DNA from: an uncultured Anaerosporobacter sp.
Lineage (GTDB): Bacteria > Bacillota > Clostridia > Lachnospirales > Lachnospiraceae
Assembly: GCA_945787925.1 (NCBI GenBank)
Contig: CALZJY010000050.1
Location: forward strand, 1-9,763
DNA: 9,763 nucleotides
Direction: 5' to 3'
Below are positions 5,376 to 9,763 of the stretch, piece by piece; position 1 is the first letter of the stretch; every line of letters begins with the position of its first letter. Under the pieces are notes generated by a model. It saw only the letters and a program-made list of their open reading frames with translations, was not told the origin of the DNA and ran no database searches. The position numbers and the translations under genes were made by a program.

Positions 5376-6800
5376 TTAATCTTTTCGATAATGCTTATAT
5401 GCATTTGTAATGTTTCTCGTTCTACGACGGGAGGAATAATAACGTTTTCTTCTTTTGTATCTAATCACTTTTAATATAATAAATAAAATTACGATAATGA
5501 CAATAACGATGCCAAGTACAGTTAATAATGTCTTTTTCGCATGTTTGTTGCTGATTGTGAAAAGATCGGAAAGTGAGGAAGTTGTTCCTTTCTTTTCTAC
5601 GACCTTAGATTCCGTCTCTAATTTATTTACTATTTTGCTCTTGTCATAAATAATCTGATTGTTACCCACAGTCTTTCCATCTAGGGTATATGTGACTTCT
5701 CCAAGGATGGCAGGTTGGGTATCGGTAGACCCATTCGTGTAAGTGATTGTCTGAGTCACATCGGCAAGTTTCGCATTGTTTGGTAATACAACGGTATTCT
5801 TCCCACTGATTGTGATTGGAGCTTCCTTTTGATTGAATAGGCTGTTATATTTCGTAAACAGCTTGTCTTCAGGGATCGTTGCAAGAGAAGTCTCATCACT
5901 TACATTGTATACGGAGTAGTTTTCAAAATAGAAATCAAACAGTCCGATCGTATCGGTATAGACATTTTCATTAAAGGAAACGGATTTTCCTTTTAGTACA
6001 ACGCAGATTAGTTCTAGACCATCTTTTTTCGCTGCAGTTACTAATGTATTTCCGGCATCAGAAGTATATCCTGTTTTTCCACCAATCGCGTATTCATAAC
6101 CATACTTCGGTTTTGTGGTCGGATTGATCATCTGATGGTGATTGCTTAAATAGCGAATTTCTTTACATTTATTAGTTGGTTCGATTTTATATCGCTTTGT
6201 TCCACTAATTGTTCTAAAATTCTTATTCTTCATTGCTGCTTGCATGATCAGTGCCATGTCGTGAGCAGTCGTATAATGGTCCTTGTCATGGAGACCGTTT
6301 GGATTGTTAAAATGGGTATTGGTTGCGCCCAGCTCTTTTGCGCGTTCTGTCATCATCTGCGTAAATTTTTCAACGCTTCCTGCGACATGAATCGCAACGG
6401 CATTGGATACTTCATTGGCAGAGGCTAGCATGACACCGTAAAGGGCATCTTCTAATGACATTTTCTCGCCAACGGTCGCGCCGATATGAGTAGCACCGCT
6501 TTCCATATTATAAAAACATTCCGGTGTAAATGTAATCGTCTCATTTAAGGAACAGTTTTCAACGGCTAATAAGGTTGTCATTATTTTTGTGATACTGGCT
6601 GGATATTGTTTCTTATCGATATTTTTGGCGTACAGAATCGTTCCTGTACTTGCTTCCATAATGATGCCACTGTCGGCATTGATCTTGCCTGCAGTCGGCC
6701 AATTTGTTTTCGCGCTTACTTGCACCGTATTACATAAGAAGACGATACAAACCAAGCTGGCGATGATAAAAGTATTCAGATAGTTACATTTATGCTTCAT
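5376..6800 (-). CDS. D-alanyl-D-alanine carboxypeptidase (low-molecular-weight PBP, DacF/PBP5-like)
   Basis: This 474-aa exported serine carboxypeptidase trims the terminal D-Ala from peptidoglycan pentapeptides outside the membrane. An N-terminal signal peptide (MKHKCNYLNT, a hydrophobic core about 11-23, then VQVSA ending at 30) is followed by the S11 domain. It has all three active-site motifs: S69-I-T-K72, S127-A-N129 and K242-T-G244. A beta-rich region follows (about 325-390), then a linker, a hydrophobic anchor (about 424-444) and a very basic tail (RYKRRKRYYSSRRRTR). A true C-terminal membrane span replaces the amphipathic helix of E. coli PBP5. Start choice: an in-frame ATG at 6851 gives 491 aa but overlaps the -10 box and lacks a ribosome binding site. 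ATG 6800 has AAGGAG five bases upstream and begins a proper signal peptide. The gene has its own promoter. Confidence 0.92.
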   Translation of the reverse strand: MKHKCNYLNTFIIASLVCIVFLCNTVQVSAKTNWPTAGKINADSGIIMEASTGTILYAKNIDKKQYPASITKIMTTLLAVENCSLNETITFTPECFYNMESGATHIGATVGEKMSLEDALYGVMLASANEVSNAVAIHVAGSVEKFTQMMTERAKELGATNTHFNNPNGLHDKDHYTTAHDMALIMQAAMKNKNFRTISGTKRYKIEPTNKCKEIRYLSNHHQMINPTTKPKYGYEYAIGGKTGYTSDAGNTLVTAAKKDGLELICVVLKGKSVSFNENVYTDTIGLFDFYFENYSVYNVSDETSLATIPEDKLFTKYNSLFNQKEAPITISGKNTVVLPNNAKLADVTQTITYTNGSTDTQPAILGEVTYTLDGKTVGNNQIIYDKSKIVNKLETESKVVEKKGTTSSLSDLFTISNKHAKKTLLTVLGIVIVIIVILFIILKVIRYKRRKRYYSSRRRTRNITNAYKHYRKD

Positions 6801-6805
6801 ATAGA

Positions 6806-6811
6806 CTCCTT
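6806..6811 (-). promoter_or_regulatory. Ribosome binding site that decides the carboxypeptidase start
   Basis: On the minus strand AAAAAGGAG, with the AAGGAG core at 6811-6806, lies five bases before ATG at 6800. The upstream ATG at 6851 has no purine-rich site before it. Confidence 0.85.
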
Positions 6812-6849
6812 TTTGCCTGGGTATTTCATTTATGGGCCAGTGTAGTTTC

Positions 6850-6878
6850 ATTATAGAGTATTTTTAGTAGCCTAGCAA
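6850..6878 (-). promoter_or_regulatory. Promoter of the carboxypeptidase gene
   Basis: Read on the minus strand, TTGCTA (6878-6873, four of six) and a perfect TATAAT (6855-6850) are spaced by 17 bp. Transcription would start near 6843, giving a leader of about 43 bases before the ATG at 6800. It begins about ten bases past the ATPase operon terminator. Confidence 0.7.
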
Positions 6879-6888
6879 GACATATTGT

Positions 6889-6924
6889 AAAAAGCCATTG
6901 CACCCAAGGATACAGTGGCTTTTT
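6889..6924 (-). terminator. Terminator of the A/V-type ATPase operon
   Basis: A 12-bp stem (AAAAAGCCATTG at 6889-6900, CAGTGGCTTTTT at 6913-6924, one G-T pair) with a 12-nt loop begins two bases after the subunit D stop on the minus strand and ends in T5. The hairpin is nearly symmetric, but no plus-strand gene ends here, so it is assigned to the minus strand. Confidence 0.88.
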
Positions 6925-6925
6925 C

Positions 6926-7543
6926 TTATTTTCCGTGCATTCGCTTGATTACCTTTAATCGTGTAAACTCTTCCCGTTCCTTTTCTTCTAAGGCATTTTG
7001 AATGGAAAACGTTAGCTCCGTATAAAGTGGAATGGTGATATTTTGAAGGGCATTTGCTCGTTTTTGTGTTTTTTTTATGCTGTTTGCAAGTCGATAAGCG
7101 GCATTCTCAATGCTAGAAAGTCGAATTGTCAGTTCCTTTACTTTGGCGAACTCCTTGGTTGCTCGGTCAAGAGACATTCGCGTATCGTAGAAGGCGTAAG
7201 ATGGAGTATTTATACTGTTCTTAGCCGTTACAATCGGAATTTCGGTTCCCATGATGGAGCGGTATTTAATGGAGATGGAGTCCTCGATGGGAACGGTGGA
7301 AGAGAGCAGTTCTACATTCTTAATTCCCATTTCGATATTTACCGTTTGTAATGCCTTATATGCGGAGCGGAAGGTAACATCGATTTCATTTTGAATCGAG
7401 GAGGCTTCATCAATCAGATCCATAAGTTCATGGATTAGTATGTTCCGTTTTTTATCCATTAAATCAAATCCTTGTCTTGCAAGGGCCAAAGAGTTTTTTG
7501 CAAGGATTAGGTTTCCTTTGGTTGGGACAGTATTCACATTCAT
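6926..7543 (-). CDS. ntpD: A/V-type ATP synthase subunit D
   Basis: This 205-aa subunit forms, with F, the central rotor shaft linking the A3B3 catalytic head to the membrane ring. Recognisable family features are the N-terminal PTKGNLILAKNSLALARQGFDL (residues 7-28) with a following KR pair, long N- and C-terminal helices suited to the shaft coiled coil, and the conserved ENAAYRLANSIKKTQKRANAL with NITIP near 145-171. Length is normal for the family. A TTG at 7546 is in frame just before the ATG, but ATG 7543 is preferred because AGGAGG (7556-7551) is seven bases upstream of it and only four from TTG. The gene follows subunit B after 15 bases and is the last of the operon. Confidence 0.93.
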   Translation of the reverse strand: MNVNTVPTKGNLILAKNSLALARQGFDLMDKKRNILIHELMDLIDEASSIQNEIDVTFRSAYKALQTVNIEMGIKNVELLSSTVPIEDSISIKYRSIMGTEIPIVTAKNSINTPSYAFYDTRMSLDRATKEFAKVKELTIRLSSIENAAYRLANSIKKTQKRANALQNITIPLYTELTFSIQNALEEKEREEFTRLKVIKRMHGK

Positions 7544-7558
7544 CAAAATCCCTCCTTA

Positions 7559-8962
7559 TCAGGGCTCAGTTGGAGTTTCAGAATCCGTAGAGTCAGGATA
7601 GTACTGATCGAGGATCTTCGTATCGATACGGTCTAACTCTTCTTTTGGAAGGATGGATAGCAGTTCCCATCCAAGGCTTAATGTCTGCAGGATAGAACGG
7701 TTTTCTGCCAGTCCCTGTCCGATGAATTCCTGTTCAAAGCGGTTGCCGAATTCTAAGTATTTCTTATCGAGAGTGGAGAGCTCATCTTCGCCGATTACGC
7801 TTGCTAAGTTTCTAGCATCTCCAACATGGGCATAGGCGGAGAAGAGCTGGTTGGCAAGGTCGTTATGATCCTCCCTCGTATACCCTTTACCAATGCCATC
7901 CTTCATAAGTCTTGAAAGGGATGGCAGGACGTTGATTGGAGGATAGATCGTCTTTTGATGGAGGCTTCGATCGAGAACGATCTGGCCTTCGGTGATATAG
8001 CCCGTTAAGTCTGGAATTGGATGGGTGATATCATCATTTGGCATGGTCAGGATTGGAATCTGCGTTACGGAACCAGGTTTTCCAGCTACGATGCCGGCAC
8101 GTTCATAAATGGTGGCAAGCTCGCTATAAAGATAGCCAGGATAGCCTTTCCGAGAAGGAATCTCTCCTTTGGAGGAGGAAACTTCACGCATGGCTTCAGC
8201 AAAGCTGGTCATATCGGTTAGGATGACAAGGATATGCATGCCTTTTTCAAAGGCAAGGTATTCGGCGGCAGTCAGGGCCACTTTTGGAGTAATGAGACGT
8301 TCTACGACTGGGTCATTTGCCAAGTTTAAAAACATGCATACATGGTCGGAAGCGCCGCTTTCTTCAAATTCCCGCCGGAAGGCTTCTGCAACATCGTGTT
8401 TTACACCCATGGCAGCAAAGACGATTCCGAATTCCTCGCTGGAGTTTTCGCCAAGGGAGGCCTGACGTACGATTTGTGCAGCAAGCTGGTCATGTGGAAG
8501 GCCATTCCCAGAGAAGATAGGAAGTTTCTGTCCGCGAATCAGGGTGGTCAGACAGTCGATGGCGGAAATTCCAGTATGGATGTAGTTTCTTGGATACTCT
8601 CTTGATACGGGGTTTAGTGGCTCTCCGTTCACATCCCGCCGGATACTAGAGACGATGGGACCGAGTCCATCGATTGGCTGGCCGAGTCCGTTAAAGGTAC
8701 GTCCTAGAATGGCATCGGAAAGAGCAAGTTCCATCGGATGTCCCGTTAGCTTCGTATGGGTATTTAGTAAGGACATGTCATCGGTATTACCGAATACTTG
8801 GATGACCGCCTTGTCTTCATAACATTCAATGATGCGGCCTATTTTCTTTTTGGTCTGATCGACGGTCAGTTCTACGATTTCATCATAGGAAGCATCCTGT
8901 ACGCCTTCTAATACGATTAGGGGACCATTGATCTCACTTAACCCTAGGTATTCAATTGACAT
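7559..8962 (-). CDS. ntpB: A/V-type ATP synthase subunit B (non-catalytic)
   Basis: This 467-aa subunit alternates with A in the A3B3 hexamer of the rotary ATPase on the cytoplasmic face of the membrane. An N-terminal beta-barrel region (about 1-75) is followed by a RecA-like nucleotide domain. Its P-loop equivalent is SGNGLPHDQL (151-160), lacking the GKT of catalytic subunits, as is normal for B. The ATP synthase alpha/beta signature PPINVLPSLS is at 341-350, followed by R351, the probable arginine finger reaching into A's site. The C-terminal helical domain ends in an acidic tail, DSTDSETPTEP. AGGAGG (8977-8972) lies nine bases before the ATG and overlaps the stop codon of subunit A, which favours coupled translation. 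Length is typical. Confidence 0.95.
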   Translation of the reverse strand: MSIEYLGLSEINGPLIVLEGVQDASYDEIVELTVDQTKKKIGRIIECYEDKAVIQVFGNTDDMSLLNTHTKLTGHPMELALSDAILGRTFNGLGQPIDGLGPIVSSIRRDVNGEPLNPVSREYPRNYIHTGISAIDCLTTLIRGQKLPIFSGNGLPHDQLAAQIVRQASLGENSSEEFGIVFAAMGVKHDVAEAFRREFEESGASDHVCMFLNLANDPVVERLITPKVALTAAEYLAFEKGMHILVILTDMTSFAEAMREVSSSKGEIPSRKGYPGYLYSELATIYERAGIVAGKPGSVTQIPILTMPNDDITHPIPDLTGYITEGQIVLDRSLHQKTIYPPINVLPSLSRLMKDGIGKGYTREDHNDLANQLFSAYAHVGDARNLASVIGEDELSTLDKKYLEFGNRFEQEFIGQGLAENRSILQTLSLGWELLSILPKEELDRIDTKILDQYYPDSTDSETPTEP

Positions 8963-8976
8963 GAAATATCGCCTCC

Positions 8977-9763
8977 TTATGCGTTTGTGCTCATGACATG
9001 GTTGTAATAGTCATCGATTGCCTGTTTATAGTCTTTGAACTTCTCTAATTCATCGTTGGCGACATCGTATTTGATTGAGATGATGCGGTCGAAAATCGAA
9101 TTTTCTTTTAAGACGCGCATTGGCATGCCTTGATGGATTAGGTCCTTGCTACGGTCATAGAGATATAGGATGGTTTCCATCATCTTTAGCTGTTTCTCCA
9201 TTGGGACATAGGTGTCGGATGGATGGAAGGCATTCTGTTGCACGAAACCAAGTCGGATGACTCTTGCAATCTCTAGAATCAGCTTCTGGTCATCAGGAAG
9301 GACGTCCGAACCGATTAATTTTACGATTTCATTGAGCTGGTTTTCTTGGGAAAGTATGCTGATCATCTGATTGCGCAAGTGGATGAATTCTGGTCCTACA
9401 TATTTCGTGTACCATGGTGAGAGGTCGGAAACATATTCAGAATAGGAAGTCAGCCAGTTGATGGCAGGAAAGTGCCTTGCATACGCAAGTGCTTTATCTA
9501 GTGCCCAGAAACAGCGGACGAAACGTTTGGTATTCTGAGTGACTGGTTCGGAGAAGTCACCGCCTTGTGGGGATACTGCGCCGATGATGGAAACACTGCC
9601 TTCGGTACCATTTAAGTTTTGCATAAATCCAGCGCGCTCGTAAAAGGCGGAAAGCCTAGAAGCGAGGTAGGCGGGGAATCCTTCTTCTGCGGGCATCTCT
9701 TCCAAACGGCCAGAGAGTTCTCGGAGTGCCTCTGCCCATCTTGAAGTGGAGTCAGCCATGATG
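8977..9763 (-). CDS. ntpA: A/V-type ATP synthase subunit A (catalytic), C-terminal part
   Basis: The reading frame is open to the right edge, so the gene continues outside the window. About 261 codons are seen, nearly half of the roughly 590 aa usual for A. The visible part starts at the conserved MADSTSRWAEALRELSGRLEEMP, continues through ERAGFMQN, GAVSPQGGDFSEPVTQ and ARHFPAINWLTSYSEY, and ends with the C-terminal helical domain. These are hallmark segments of the catalytic subunit that hydrolyses or makes ATP; the P-loop itself lies beyond the edge. The internal ATG at 9759 is Met in MADSTSR, not the real start. The stop overlaps the ribosome binding site of B, 14 bases before the B start. 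Whether the enzyme moves H+ or Na+ cannot be judged, since the K and I subunits are not here. Confidence 0.95.
   Translation of the reverse strand, partial: IMADSTSRWAEALRELSGRLEEMPAEEGFPAYLASRLSAFYERAGFMQNLNGTEGSVSIIGAVSPQGGDFSEPVTQNTKRFVRCFWALDKALAYARHFPAINWLTSYSEYVSDLSPWYTKYVGPEFIHLRNQMISILSQENQLNEIVKLIGSDVLPDDQKLILEIARVIRLGFVQQNAFHPSDTYVPMEKQLKMMETILYLYDRSKDLIHQGMPMRVLKENSIFDRIISIKYDVANDELEKFKDYKQAIDDYYNHVMSTNA

Noticed and set aside
7653..8605. Several plus-strand open frames of 60-98 codons opposite the ATPase subunit B gene
   Set aside because: They lie antisense to a strongly conserved full-length gene, have low-complexity or unrecognisable translations and no promoters or convincing ribosome binding sites. 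They are codon-bias shadows.

Overview
The window looks like chromosomal core from a low-GC Gram-positive anaerobe, most likely a Lachnospiraceae-type Clostridium relative. The evidence is AT-rich intergenic DNA, strong AGGAGG-type ribosome binding sites, TATAAT promoters, an AdhE C-terminus, an A/V-type ATPase operon and a protein resembling the Lachnospiraceae-centred DUF3881 family. The genus cannot be fixed from this sequence. There are no insertion sequences, CRISPR arrays, phage genes or attachment sites.

Left part (1-1239): the last codons of a plus-strand adhE (fermentative alcohol/aldehyde dehydrogenase) end at 109 and are followed by a GC-rich hairpin. A second, perfect hairpin (224-260) serves both adhE and a converging single-gene unit encoding a small APH/choline-kinase-fold phosphotransferase (265-1014, minus). 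Its promoter lies in a 225-bp divergent spacer shared with the next gene.

Centre (1240-5335, plus): a degenerate HD-GYP phosphohydrolase; then a probable two-gene unit with its own promoter, a DUF3881-like protein overlapping a GNAT acetyltransferase by ATGA; then tRNA-Arg(CCT), with a consensus promoter whose -35 box lies in the last two codons of the acetyltransferase and a strong terminator. Next is a two-gene unit, a 104-aa two-helix membrane protein and a DEDDh exonuclease with a C-terminal zinc-ribbon-like module. A perfect 18-bp bidirectional terminator separates it from the minus-strand block.

Right part (5376-9763, minus): a D-Ala-D-Ala carboxypeptidase (low-molecular-weight penicillin-binding protein) with its own promoter; upstream of it is the 3' end of an A/V-type ATPase operon in the order A-B-D, closed by a terminator just before the carboxypeptidase promoter. 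A is cut by the window edge. A, B and D belong to the catalytic and rotor-shaft parts of one ion-translocating complex; the membrane subunits must lie outside the window.

No convincing undescribed multi-gene system is visible. The points most worth following are the altered metal/substrate motif of the HD-GYP protein, the exonuclease/zinc-ribbon protein paired with a small membrane protein, and several start-site corrections.
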